DNA from: Rugamonas rubra
GTDB taxonomy: Bacteria > Pseudomonadota > Gammaproteobacteria > Burkholderiales > Burkholderiaceae_D
Reading direction: 5' to 3'
Assembly: GCF_900114705.1 (NCBI RefSeq)
Contig: NZ_FOTW01000022.1
Location: 56,274-120,273, forward strand
Length of the DNA stretch: 64,000 nucleotides
The notes under the pieces are model-generated. The model saw only the letters and a list, made by a program, of their open reading frames with translations, did not search any database and was not told the DNA's origin. The position numbers and the translations under genes are program-made. Below, one piece after another: positions 15,304-23,966 of this stretch. Position 1 is the stretch's first letter, and every line of letters starts with the position of its first letter.

Positions 15304-18300
15304 ATGAACTTTTCCCGCTTCTTTGTCGACAAGCCGATTTTCGCGGCTGTACTGTCGATCATCATTTTCGTGGCCGGCCTGCTTGCGATCTTCAAGCTGC
15401 CGATCTCGGAGTACCCGGACGTGGTGCCGCCCTCGGTGGTGGTGCGCGCCCAGTACCCGGGCGCCAACCCGAAGATCATCGCCGAAACCGTGGCCGCGCC
15501 ACTGGAAGAGCAGATCAACGGCGTTGAGAACATGCTCTACATGGACTCGCAAAGCACCTCGGACGGCTCGCTGATGCTGACCGTGACCTTCAAGATCGGC
15601 ACCAACGTCGAGCAGGCTGAAACGCAGGTGCAAAACCGCGTCCAGCGCGCCCTGCCACGGCTGCCGGAAGAGGTGCGGCAGATCGGTGTGACCACCGTGA
15701 AGTCCTCGCCCAACCTGACCATGGTGGTCCACCTGGTCTCGCCGGACGGCCGTTACGACGACCTGTACCTGCGCAACTACGCGATCCTGAACGTCAAGGA
15801 CCAGCTGGCGCGCATCCCCGGCATGGGCGAAACCAATCTGTTCGGCTCGGGCGACTACGCCATGCGGATCTGGCTCGACCCACAGAAGGTCGCCGCGCGC
15901 AATATGACGGCGGCCGACGTGGTCGGCGCCATCCGCGAGCAGAACGTGCAGGTCGCCGCCGGTGTGATCGGCGCGGCGCCCAACAAAAACAGCGAGTTCC
16001 AGCTGACCGTCAACACCCAGGGCCGTTTGCAATCGGTCGAGGAGTTTGGCGAGATCATCGTGCGCACCAACGCGGACGGCGCCCTGACGCGCCTGAAGGA
16101 CGTGGCACGGGTCGAGCTGGGCTCGAACTCTTACGCCCTTCGCTCACTGCTGAACAACAAATCGGCGGTGGCGATCGGCATCTTTGAAGCACCCAACGCC
16201 AACGCCCTGCAGCTGTCGGCCGACGTGCGCGCCAAAATGGCGGAGTTGAAAAAGGACTTCCCGCAAGGCGTCGACTACGACGTGGTGTACGACCCGACCC
16301 AGTTCGTGCGCGAATCGATCAAGGCCGTCATCCATACCCTGCTCGAGGCGGTGGCCCTGGTGGTGCTGGTGGTGATCATCTTCCTGCAAACCTGGCGCGC
16401 CTCGATCATCCCGCTGCTGGCGGTGCCGGTGTCGATCATCGGTACGTTTGCCGTGATGCTCGGCTTCGGCTTCTCGATCAACACACTGTCGCTGTTCGGG
16501 CTGGTGCTGGCGATCGGTATCGTGGTCGATGACGCCATCGTGGTGGTGGAGAACGTCGAGCGCAACATCGCCAACGGCCTGACGCCGCGCGACGCCACGC
16601 TGCAGGCGATGAAAGAGGTGAGCGGTCCCATCGTCGCCATCGCCCTGGTGCTGTGCGCCGTGTTCGTGCCGATCGCCTTCGTTTCCGGCCTGTCCGGCCA
16701 GTTCTACAAGCAGTTCGCCCTGACCATCGCGATTTCGACGGTGATCTCGGCCTTCAGCTCGCTGACCCTGGCGCCGGCCCTGGCCGCCGCGCTGCTGAAA
16801 CCGCACGACGCGCCGAAGGACGCGCTGACCCGCCTGATGGACAAGCTGTTCGGCCGCTTCTTCAACTGGTTCAACCGCTTCTTCAACCGCGCCTCGAGCA
16901 ACTACGAGAGCGGCGTCAAGGGCGTGTTGCGCCGCAAAGGCGCCTCGGTCGGCGTGTACATCTTGTTGGCCGCCGCCGCCGCCTTCATGTTCAAGGCCGT
17001 GCCGCCGGGCTTCGTGCCGGCGCAGGACAAGCAGTACCTGGTCGGCTTCGCCCAGCTGCCGGACGCCGCCTCGCTCGACCGCACCGACAGCGTGATCCGC
17101 CGCATGTCCGACATCGCCATGAAGATCCCCGGCGTGGAATCGTCGGTGGCCTTCCCCGGCCTGTCGATCAACGGCTTCACCAACGCGCCCAACGCCGGTA
17201 TCGTCTTCATCACCCTGAAGCCCTTCGGCGAGCGCACCAAGGCCAGCGAGAGCGGCGACGCCATCGCCGCCGAGGTGAACAAGCAGATGGGCGCCGTGCA
17301 GGACGCCTTCATCATGGTCTTCCCGCCGCCGCCGGTCAACGGCCTGGGCACCACGGGCGGCTTCAAGATGATGATCGAGGACCGTGGCAACCTGGGCTAC
17401 GACGAGTTGTACAAGGCGGTGCAGGCGGTGCAGATGAAGGCCTGGCAGAATCCGAAACTGGCCGGCGTGTTCTCCAGCTACCAGATCAACGTGCCGCAGC
17501 TGTTCGCCGACGTCGACCGCGCCAAGGCCAAGCAATTGGGCGTGCCGCTGCAGACCATCTATCAAACGCTGCAGATCAACCTGGGTTCGCTGTACGTGAA
17601 CGACTTCAACCAGTTTGGCCGCACCTACCAGGTGCGCGTCCAGGCCGACGCCAAGTTCCGCTCGCACGCCGAGGACATCGCCCAGCTCAAGGTGCGCAGC
17701 GACAAGGGCGAGATGATCCCGCTGTCGTCGCTGATGCGCGTCAAGGACAGCTACGGCCCGGACCGCGTGCAGCGCTACAACGCCTACGTCTCGGCCGAGA
17801 TGAACGGCGCGCCGGCTCCCGGCGTGTCGTCCGGCGAGGCGCAGGCCGAGCTGGCCAAGATCGCCGCCGAGGTGCTGCCGAAGGGCGTCACCTACGAGTG
17901 GACCGAGCTGGTGTACCAGGACATCCTGTCCGGTAACACGATGATCTACGTGTTCCCGCTGTGCGTGCTGCTGGTGTTCCTGGTGCTGGCCGCGCAATAC
18001 GAGAGCTGGACCCTGCCGCTGGCGGTGATCCTGATCGTGCCGATGTCCATCCTGTGCGCCCTGATCGGCGTCAAGCTGACCCACGGCGACAACAACGTCT
18101 TCACCCAGATCGCGCTGTTCGTGCTGGTCGGGTTGGCGTCGAAGAACGCGATTCTGATCGTCGAATTCGCCCGCGAGCTGGAAGACCACGGCCGCACCAC
18201 GGTGCAAGCCGCGCTGGAAGCCTGCCGCCTGCGTCTGCGGCCGATCCTGATGACCTCGATCGCCTTCATCATGGGTGTGGTGCCGCTGGTGTTCTCGCAC

Positions 18301-18486
18301 GGCGCCGGTTCCGAGATGCGCCACGCGATGGGTGTGGCGGTGTTCGCCGGCATGCTGGGCGTGACCTTCTTCGGCCTGTTCCTGACGCCGGTGTTCTACG
18401 TGCTGCTGCGCACCCTGGCCAAGCGCCTGGAGAAAAAATCCGTCGCGGCCGATGCGGTCGCGGTGAAACTGGAAGGGACTCATTAA
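15304..18486 (+). CDS. mexF: RND multidrug efflux permease (HAE-1 family, MexF-like)
   Basis: 1060 residues, the expected size. It begins MNFSRFFVDKPIFAAVLS and keeps the family motifs LPISEYPDVVPPSVVV and GLVLAIGIVVDDAIVVVE, the latter with the paired aspartates of TM4 that carry protons. Twelve membrane segments and two large periplasmic loops are evident. The N-terminal sequence resembles MexF more than AcrB. It exports hydrophobic or amphiphilic compounds using the proton gradient, in complex with the adjacent adaptor and channel. The substrate range cannot be told from sequence; MexF relatives often carry chloramphenicol and quinolones. Confidence 0.94.
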   Translation: MNFSRFFVDKPIFAAVLSIIIFVAGLLAIFKLPISEYPDVVPPSVVVRAQYPGANPKIIAETVAAPLEEQINGVENMLYMDSQSTSDGSLMLTVTFKIGTNVEQAETQVQNRVQRALPRLPEEVRQIGVTTVKSSPNLTMVVHLVSPDGRYDDLYLRNYAILNVKDQLARIPGMGETNLFGSGDYAMRIWLDPQKVAARNMTAADVVGAIREQNVQVAAGVIGAAPNKNSEFQLTVNTQGRLQSVEEFGEIIVRTNADGALTRLKDVARVELGSNSYALRSLLNNKSAVAIGIFEAPNANALQLSADVRAKMAELKKDFPQGVDYDVVYDPTQFVRESIKAVIHTLLEAVALVVLVVIIFLQTWRASIIPLLAVPVSIIGTFAVMLGFGFSINTLSLFGLVLAIGIVVDDAIVVVENVERNIANGLTPRDATLQAMKEVSGPIVAIALVLCAVFVPIAFVSGLSGQFYKQFALTIAISTVISAFSSLTLAPALAAALLKPHDAPKDALTRLMDKLFGRFFNWFNRFFNRASSNYESGVKGVLRRKGASVGVYILLAAAAAFMFKAVPPGFVPAQDKQYLVGFAQLPDAASLDRTDSVIRRMSDIAMKIPGVESSVAFPGLSINGFTNAPNAGIVFITLKPFGERTKASESGDAIAAEVNKQMGAVQDAFIMVFPPPPVNGLGTTGGFKMMIEDRGNLGYDELYKAVQAVQMKAWQNPKLAGVFSSYQINVPQLFADVDRAKAKQLGVPLQTIYQTLQINLGSLYVNDFNQFGRTYQVRVQADAKFRSHAEDIAQLKVRSDKGEMIPLSSLMRVKDSYGPDRVQRYNAYVSAEMNGAPAPGVSSGEAQAELAKIAAEVLPKGVTYEWTELVYQDILSGNTMIYVFPLCVLLVFLVLAAQYESWTLPLAVILIVPMSILCALIGVKLTHGDNNVFTQIALFVLVGLASKNAILIVEFARELEDHGRTTVQAALEACRLRLRPILMTSIAFIMGVVPLVFSHGAGSEMRHAMGVAVFAGMLGVTFFGLFLTPVFYVLLRTLAKRLEKKSVAADAVAVKLEGTH

Positions 18487-18487
18487 T

Positions 18488-19972
18488 ATGAAACGTATGA
18501 CATTACCGCAAGGCCTGGCGCCGGCCCTGTCGGCGCTGACGGCGGCGCTGCTGCTGAGCGCCTGCGCCGCGCCGGAGTTCAAGCAGCCGCAGATGGACGT
18601 GCCGGCCGCCTACAAGGAAAACCAGGCGCCGGCCACGCCGCTGGTGCAAACCGCCGCCGACGGCAGCAAGTGGAAGCAGGCCAAGGCGGCCGAAGCCCAG
18701 CCGCGCGGCGAGTGGTGGCTGGCCTTCAACGACCCGGCCCTGAACGGGCTGATCGGCGAGGCCACCAAGGCCAACGCCAACCTGGCCGTGGCGGCCGCCC
18801 GCGTCAAGCAGGCCCGCGCCATCGCCGGCGTGGCCGAGGCCGACCGCGTTCCGCAGATCGGCGTCGGCGTCGGCGCCCAGCGCAGCCGAGCCTCGGCGCA
18901 GTCGCTCGGCCTGGCGCAGGGCAGCGCGGTGGCCCCGGCCACCAGCTACTCGGCCAACCTGACGGCCAGCTACGAGGTCGACCTGTTCGGCCGCGTCAGC
19001 TCCAACGTCAGCGCCGCCCGCAGCGACGCCGCCTCGGTCGAGGCGACCTACCGCTCGGTGCTGCTGGCGGTGCAGGCCGACGTGGCGCAGACCTACTTCC
19101 GTCTGCGCGCCACCGACGCCGAGCTGGAGACGCTGAACCGCACCGTCGAGCTGCGCCAGGAGAACGTCAAGGTCAACCAGCGCCGCTTCGACCTGGGCGA
19201 CATCGGCGAGTTCGACCTGGCGCGCGCCAAGACCGAGCTGGCCACCAGCCGCGCCGAGGCGATCGGCCTGCAACGCCAGCGCGTCACCACCGAGCACGCG
19301 CTGGCGGTCCTGCTGGGCAAACCGGCGGCCGCCTTCACGGCCGGCGCCAGCCCGCTGCTGGACACGGCGCTGCTGCCGACCATCCCGCAGGGCATGCCGT
19401 CGACATTGCTGGAGCGCCGGCCGGACATCGCCGCCGCCCAGCGCACCATGGAGGCGGCCAACGCCCGCATCGGCCTGGCCCGCGCCGCCATGTTCCCTGC
19501 GCTGACCCTGAACGCCAACGGCGGCGGCGTGTCGGACACCTTCTCGGACGTGTTCAAGTGGAGTAGCCGCTCCTGGCTGCTGGGCGCGCTGATGTCGATG
19601 CCGCTGATCGACGGCGGCCGCAACAAGGCCAACGTCACGCGCAGCGAGGCGGCGTTGGAGGAGTCGGTCGGCAGCTATCGCCAAAGCGTGCTGACGGCCT
19701 TCGCCGAGGTCGAGGACAACCTGGCCGGCCTGCGCATTTTGGCCGGCCAGACGGCGCAGATCGACGACGCCGTGGTGTCGGCGCGCCGCTCGGCCGACCT
19801 GGCGCAGAAGCTGTACACGGCCGGCCGCTCCAGCTATCTGGACCTGCTGGACGCGCAGCGCAACCTGGCCAGCGTCGAGCGCAGCGCGGTGCAACTGCGC
19901 GGCAACCGCGCCGTCACCACGGTGGCGCTGATCCGCTCGCTGGGCGGCGGCTGGGATAGCGCGGCGCAGTAA
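18488..19972 (+). CDS. oprN: Outer-membrane efflux channel lipoprotein (OprN/NodT family)
   Basis: 494 residues. The lipobox LSAC (Cys26) marks an outer-membrane lipoprotein of the TolC-like NodT family. Two repeated helical hairpin and strand units are seen (ATKANANLAVAAARVKQARA; TYRSVLLAVQADVAQTYFRL), the second half starting near LLERRPDIAAAQRTMEAANA. It completes the tripartite pump. GGAAGGGA precedes the ATG and the gene starts one base after the permease stop. A strong terminator follows, so the operon ends here. Confidence 0.93.
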   Translation: MKRMTLPQGLAPALSALTAALLLSACAAPEFKQPQMDVPAAYKENQAPATPLVQTAADGSKWKQAKAAEAQPRGEWWLAFNDPALNGLIGEATKANANLAVAAARVKQARAIAGVAEADRVPQIGVGVGAQRSRASAQSLGLAQGSAVAPATSYSANLTASYEVDLFGRVSSNVSAARSDAASVEATYRSVLLAVQADVAQTYFRLRATDAELETLNRTVELRQENVKVNQRRFDLGDIGEFDLARAKTELATSRAEAIGLQRQRVTTEHALAVLLGKPAAAFTAGASPLLDTALLPTIPQGMPSTLLERRPDIAAAQRTMEAANARIGLARAAMFPALTLNANGGGVSDTFSDVFKWSSRSWLLGALMSMPLIDGGRNKANVTRSEAALEESVGSYRQSVLTAFAEVEDNLAGLRILAGQTAQIDDAVVSARRSADLAQKLYTAGRSSYLDLLDAQRNLASVERSAVQLRGNRAVTTVALIRSLGGGWDSAAQ

Positions 19973-19990
19973 GTCTAGTTGGTGGTAAAC

Positions 19991-20026
19991 GAAAAACGGC
20001 GGACGCGCGAGCGTCCGCCGTTTTTC
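19991..20026 (+). terminator. Rho-independent terminator of the RND operon
   Basis: A perfect stem AAAAACGGCGGACGC / GCGTCCGCCGTTTTT with a GCGA loop, ending in five T on the plus strand and preceded by five A, so it could also act on leftward transcripts. It lies 18 bases after the channel-gene stop. Confidence 0.95.
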
Positions 20027-20080
20027 ATTTCCGCGCCGGCGTGCGAAAGCCGGGGGGCGCTGCGTCTGTCGCCAAGTTAA

Positions 20081-20111
20081 GCCCGTGGCGGCGCCCAACG
20101 CCGCCACAGGC
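20081..20111. promoter_or_regulatory. Long GC-rich hairpin upstream of the GGDEF gene
   Basis: GTGGCGGCG (20085-20093) pairs with CGCCGCCAC (20099-20107) around CCCAA, and GCC/GGC outside it extends the stem past one mismatch. An AT-rich stretch with two ACTATGAA copies (20161-20168, 20180-20187) separates it from the start codon. It could be a 3' stem of an upstream transcript or part of a structured leader. I could not match it to a known riboswitch, including the c-di-GMP class. Confidence 0.5.
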
Positions 20112-20229
20112 AAAGAGCCGGGGCGGGCGAGGCGGCCGCGTAACATAAAAAAGGTTGCCAACTATGAACTTTATGGCACACTATGAAGCATTCCATTCCA
20201 ATAAAAACGCACTTTGCCGGAGATGAGAC

Positions 20230-21708
20230 ATGGCCGATCCCGATAGCCGACGCGACCACGTCGGCTTGTTCCTCAACCTGGCCGGCGAGCGCCGCACGGC
20301 GTTCCAGTCCGAATGCGGTGAGATGTTCGGCCGTTTGCTGCTGGCCGACACCATCGACACGGCCGTGGCCAGCCTCGGCCGGCAGAAGGTCGACCTGATG
20401 GTGGTCGACCTGGGCGGCTTCGAGGGGGCGGTCGAGCTGGCCGCCGTGGGCGCGCTGATCCGTGGCCGCAACGGCGCGCCGACGCTGGTGCTGTGCCCCT
20501 ACGTGAGCAGCTGCTGGCTGCCCGAGCTGATGGCCTGCGGCCCGCTGCACTACCGCATCACGCCCATCCTGGCCGCCGAGACGCAGCAGGCGGTGCGCCA
20601 GGCGCTGGCCGCGCCGCTGGACGCGGCCGCCGCGGCCCAGCAGGTGTTGCTCGACAAGGAGAAGGAGCTGCGCGACCTGCTGACCATCCAGCGCAGCCTG
20701 CAGCGCGCGCTGGGCAGCATCGACGAGATCGGCATCATGGCCTCGCAGGTCTGCCTGGCGCTGTGCAGCTTCCCCGGCGTGCGCCACACGGCGCTGCTGC
20801 ACATGAAGGAGCGCGGCGACCTGCAGCTGATGGCGCAGGAGTCGCGCAACCACCTCGACATCGGCCGCCTGATGGGCCGGCGCGACCGCCTGCTGCAGTC
20901 GCCGCTGCACGAGATCTTCCCGCCGCTGCTGGCCGTGGCGACGGGCGAGATGGTGCTGCTGGACGCGCCGGAGAAGGCCGGCGACCCGGAGCTGGCGCTG
21001 AGCCTGCACGACCGCGACGTGCAGATGGTCTTGGCGTTGCCGCTGCGCAACGAGCCGGGCGGCCCGGTGCAGGGCGCCATCAGCTTCATGTTCGACCGCC
21101 ACCTGCAGTTCTCGCGCGAGCAGTTCGCCTGCTTCGCCAGCCTGGCGCAGTTCGTCAGCTTCGCGCTGGGGATGAGCGAGCTGAAGCACCAGAACGACGC
21201 GCTGGCCGGCAAGCTGACGCAGATGAGCACGGTCGACGCGCTGACCGGCGCGGCCAACCGGCGCAAGGGCGAGGAGATCCTCGACAACGAGATCCGCCGC
21301 GCCCGCCGCTACGGCCTGGAGCTGGCGGCGATCTCCTTCGACATCGACAACTTCCGCTCCGTCAACGACCTGTACGGCTATCCCATCGGCGATCAGGCGC
21401 TGCGCGTGGTGGCCGGCACCGTCTCGGCCCGGCTGCGCACCTCCGACACGCTGGCGCGCATGCGCGGCGAGGAGTTCATGATCGTCGCCACCCACACCGG
21501 CGCGGTCGACGCGCTCAAGCTGGCCGAGAAGCTGCGCGCCACCATCGCCGACACCGAGCTGCCCGGCTGCGACACCGTCACCATCAGCCTGGCGGTGGCG
21601 CAGGTGGCGCCGGACGAGGGCGTCAGCGCCGTGCTCGAGCGGCTCGACGCCGCGCTGCACCGCGCCAAGCGCTCCGGCCGCAACTGCGTCGAGCTGGCGA
21701 TGCCGTAG
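20230..21708 (+). CDS. GGDEF-domain protein with pseudo-receiver and GAF-like regions
   Basis: 492 residues. The N-terminal 120 residues resemble a response-regulator receiver (VDLMVVDLGGFEG) but lack the acidic pair and the usual Lys. A GAF-like region follows (about 150-315), then a GGDEF domain (about 335-490; DALTGAANRRKG, AISFDIDNFRSVNDLYGY). The signature GG(D/E)EF reads RGEEF, the first glycine being arginine. Diguanylate cyclases make c-di-GMP from two GTP. Known active variants tolerate some changes at this first position, but arginine there is unusual, so activity is uncertain. No EAL domain is present. GGAG precedes the ATG. It is a single gene after a terminator. Confidence 0.85.
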   Translation: MADPDSRRDHVGLFLNLAGERRTAFQSECGEMFGRLLLADTIDTAVASLGRQKVDLMVVDLGGFEGAVELAAVGALIRGRNGAPTLVLCPYVSSCWLPELMACGPLHYRITPILAAETQQAVRQALAAPLDAAAAAQQVLLDKEKELRDLLTIQRSLQRALGSIDEIGIMASQVCLALCSFPGVRHTALLHMKERGDLQLMAQESRNHLDIGRLMGRRDRLLQSPLHEIFPPLLAVATGEMVLLDAPEKAGDPELALSLHDRDVQMVLALPLRNEPGGPVQGAISFMFDRHLQFSREQFACFASLAQFVSFALGMSELKHQNDALAGKLTQMSTVDALTGAANRRKGEEILDNEIRRARRYGLELAAISFDIDNFRSVNDLYGYPIGDQALRVVAGTVSARLRTSDTLARMRGEEFMIVATHTGAVDALKLAEKLRATIADTELPGCDTVTISLAVAQVAPDEGVSAVLERLDAALHRAKRSGRNCVELAMP

Positions 21709-21797
21709 GCGGCCGGATCGGCGGCGCGGCGCCGCCATGTCTAGACCAGTTCGCTCCGATGGCGTACGCTGGCGGTTTTCAGCGTCATGGATTCGAC

Positions 21798-23462
21798 ATG
21801 CTTCAATGGTTAAGGCATTACCGGCGCGCCCAGTTGCCGGGCGACATCAGCGCCGGCCTGGTGGTGGCAATGATGATGATCCCGCAGGGCATGGCCTACG
21901 CCATCGTCGCCGGCCTGCCGCCGGTGGCCGGCATCTACGCCAGCATCCTGCCGCCGCTGGTGTACGCCCTGTTCGGCAGCAGCATGACGCAGTCGGTCGG
22001 CCCGATGGCCATCGTCTCCTTGATGACGGCGGCGGTGATCGGCCCGCTGGCGGCGGCCGGCTCCGGCCTGTACACCGTGCTGGCGGCCCAGCTGGCGCTG
22101 GTGGCCGGCGCCGTGCTGCTGCTGTGCGGCGCGCTGCGCATGGGCTTCCTGGCCAACTTCTTCTCGCGCCCGGTGATGGGCGGCTTCACCTTCGGCTCGG
22201 CCGTCGTCATCGCCCTCGGCCAGCTGCACGCGCTGCTGGGCGCCGACGCGCTGCATGATTTGTCGAAGCTGCAAGTCCACGCCCCCAGCGCGCTGCTGGG
22301 CGGCGCCTCGCTGCTGGCGCTGCTGCTGGCCAAGCGCTACATGGCGGCGCTGCTGCGCCGCTGCGGCCTGCCGACGGCGGCCGCCGAGATCGGCGCGCGG
22401 CTGGCGCCGATGCTGGTGGTGCTGACCGCCACGGCGCTGATGGCCTGGTCGGATTTGCCGGCGCGCGGCGTGCGCCTGACCGGCGCGGTGCCGGCCGGCC
22501 TGCCGGGGCTGAACCTGGCGATCTCGGCGGCGCACTGGAGGCCGCTGTTGCAGCCGGGCCTGCTGATCGGCTTCATCGTCTTTTTGATGAGCATGTCGGC
22601 GGCGCAGACGCTGGCGCTCAAGCGCAACGAGAAGCTGCTCAGCAACCACGAGCTGGTCGGCCTGGGCGCGGCCAACGTCGCCAGCGCGCTGAGCGGCGGC
22701 TTCCCCGTCACCGGCAGCATCTCGCGCTCGGCCGTCAACTTCGCCGCCGGCGCCAACACGCCGCTGGCCAGCGTGTTCACCTCGCTGCTGCTGGCCGGCG
22801 CGCTGGTGGCGCCGACCGGCTGGCTGGCGCTGCTGCCGCTGCCGACGCTGGCCGCCACCATCATCGTCGCCGTGCTCGGCATGCTGGAGTTCGACACCCT
22901 GCGCCTGGCCTGGCGCTACGACCGTGGCGACGCCGCCGCCTGGCTGGCCAGCGGCGTCGGCGTGCTGGCGCTGGGCGTCGAGGCCGGCGTGGTGATCGGC
23001 GTGGCGCTGTCGATGGGCACCCTGATCTGGCGCGCCAGCCGGCCGCACATCGCGGTGCTGGGGCGCATCGCCGGCAGCGAGCATTTCCGCAACATCGAGC
23101 GCTATCCGGCCGAGACGCAGCCGGGCTTGCTGATGCTGCGGGTCGACGCCAACCTGTTCTTCGGCAACGCCGAGGCGGTCAGCGAGCGGGTCGAGGAGGA
23201 GCTGCGCGGCCACCCCGGCACGCGCCACCTGGTGCTGGTGATGTCGGCGGTCAGCTCGATCGACACCACGGCGCTGTTCGCGCTGGGCGAGCTGAACGAG
23301 AATTTGAAGCGGCGCGGCATCGGCGTCCATCTGGCCGAGGTGAAGGGGCCGGTGCTGGACCGGCTGCGCCACAGCGAGTTGTTGGCGCGCTTGAACGGAC
23401 GCTTGTTCCTCAGCACGGCGATGGCTTGCGACGAGTTGCAGCGTTTTCTTGTGGTGGAGTGA
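21798..23462 (+). CDS. SulP-family anion transporter with STAS domain
   Basis: 554 residues. The SulP signature MIPQGMAYAIVAGLPPVAGIYASI (split: MIPQGMAYAIVAG, PPVAGIYASI) is near the N-terminus, about ten to fourteen membrane segments follow, and SGGFPVTGSISRSAVN is the second conserved region. A cytoplasmic STAS domain covers about 440-550 (VLVMSAVSSIDTTALFAL). Members exchange or symport sulfate, bicarbonate or other anions; the substrate is not predictable here. The long open frame upstream is not used: the ATG of MLQWLRHYRR was chosen since conserved sequence begins directly after it. It is followed by a convergent toxin gene 16 bases away. Confidence 0.88.
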   Translation: MLQWLRHYRRAQLPGDISAGLVVAMMMIPQGMAYAIVAGLPPVAGIYASILPPLVYALFGSSMTQSVGPMAIVSLMTAAVIGPLAAAGSGLYTVLAAQLALVAGAVLLLCGALRMGFLANFFSRPVMGGFTFGSAVVIALGQLHALLGADALHDLSKLQVHAPSALLGGASLLALLLAKRYMAALLRRCGLPTAAAEIGARLAPMLVVLTATALMAWSDLPARGVRLTGAVPAGLPGLNLAISAAHWRPLLQPGLLIGFIVFLMSMSAAQTLALKRNEKLLSNHELVGLGAANVASALSGGFPVTGSISRSAVNFAAGANTPLASVFTSLLLAGALVAPTGWLALLPLPTLAATIIVAVLGMLEFDTLRLAWRYDRGDAAAWLASGVGVLALGVEAGVVIGVALSMGTLIWRASRPHIAVLGRIAGSEHFRNIERYPAETQPGLLMLRVDANLFFGNAEAVSERVEEELRGHPGTRHLVLVMSAVSSIDTTALFALGELNENLKRRGIGVHLAEVKGPVLDRLRHSELLARLNGRLFLSTAMACDELQRFLVVE

Positions 23463-23478
23463 TACCCCGTTCCGGCGC

Positions 23479-23748
23479 TTAGCGATACACTTCGCGCCGA
23501 TTGCCAAGGCTTAGGACGGTGATCAGAATTTTCTTGTCCTGAATCTCGCAGATAAGGCGCCAGTCGCCGACCCGATATCTCCAGAATTCCCCCAACTCGC
23601 CGCCGTGGAGGGCTTCACCGATGGCGCGCGGATCGTCGAGAACGGCCACCCGTTCGCGCAGGAAGGTAAGTATGCGTTGCGCGACCGGGCGATCCAGTTT
23701 TCCGAGCTGTTTCTCTGCGCTGGCCGAGAAGCTAATCCGCCAGACCAA
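23479..23748 (-). CDS. relE: RelE/ParE-family toxin
   Basis: About 89 residues with the RelE pattern: VWRISFSASAEKQLGKLDRP, the basic WRYRVGDWRLICEI core and the C-terminal NRREVYR. RelE toxins cleave mRNA in the ribosome, ParE members poison gyrase; the WRYRVGDWRLI core and C-terminal Arg/Tyr favour RelE. TTG at 23748 was chosen because GAGG is correctly spaced from it and homologues begin at this point; an ATG at 23763 is possible but has no ribosome-binding site. It overlaps the antitoxin gene by 17 bases (32 with the ATG), as usual for coupled toxin-antitoxin pairs. Confidence 0.88.
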   Translation of the reverse strand: MVWRISFSASAEKQLGKLDRPVAQRILTFLRERVAVLDDPRAIGEALHGGELGEFWRYRVGDWRLICEIQDKKILITVLSLGNRREVYR

Positions 23749-23956
23749 GGCGCGCCTCGACATCGTCTAACGTGGCGGTGTGCTCTTCTTCGCTACGAAT
23801 ACGTCGGACGATTTGCTCCGCCAAATACAGGTCTTCCAGATCGTCCAGATGCTTCAAGATAGCTTCTCGGGCATGAAATGTCTTGCTGCGCCCGGTGCGC
23901 TTGGCAAGCTTGTCGAGCCGGGCCTCGATCTCTTCCGGTAGGCGAATCGCCAGCAT
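23732..23956 (-). CDS. relB: RelB-like ribbon-helix-helix antitoxin
   Basis: 74 residues. MLAIRLPEEIEARLDKLAK is a ribbon-helix-helix DNA-binding start, with GRSKTFHAREAILKHL completing it. The C-terminal helix (LAEQIVRRIRSEEE) would wrap the toxin. A GAGGAG site precedes the ATG. The pair would repress its own transcription as a complex. The gene begins only 10 bases after the CHRD/PEP-CTERM gene on the same strand, so an internal promoter must lie inside that gene if the pair is independently expressed. Confidence 0.9.
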   Translation of the reverse strand: MLAIRLPEEIEARLDKLAKRTGRSKTFHAREAILKHLDDLEDLYLAEQIVRRIRSEEEHTATLDDVEARLGLAD

Positions 23957-23966
23957 GGTGTGCTCC

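Noticed and set aside
16144..18582. 812-residue minus-strand frame opposite mexF
   Set aside because: Low-complexity His/Gln/Arg/Val composition with no motif, fully antisense to a clear RND permease.
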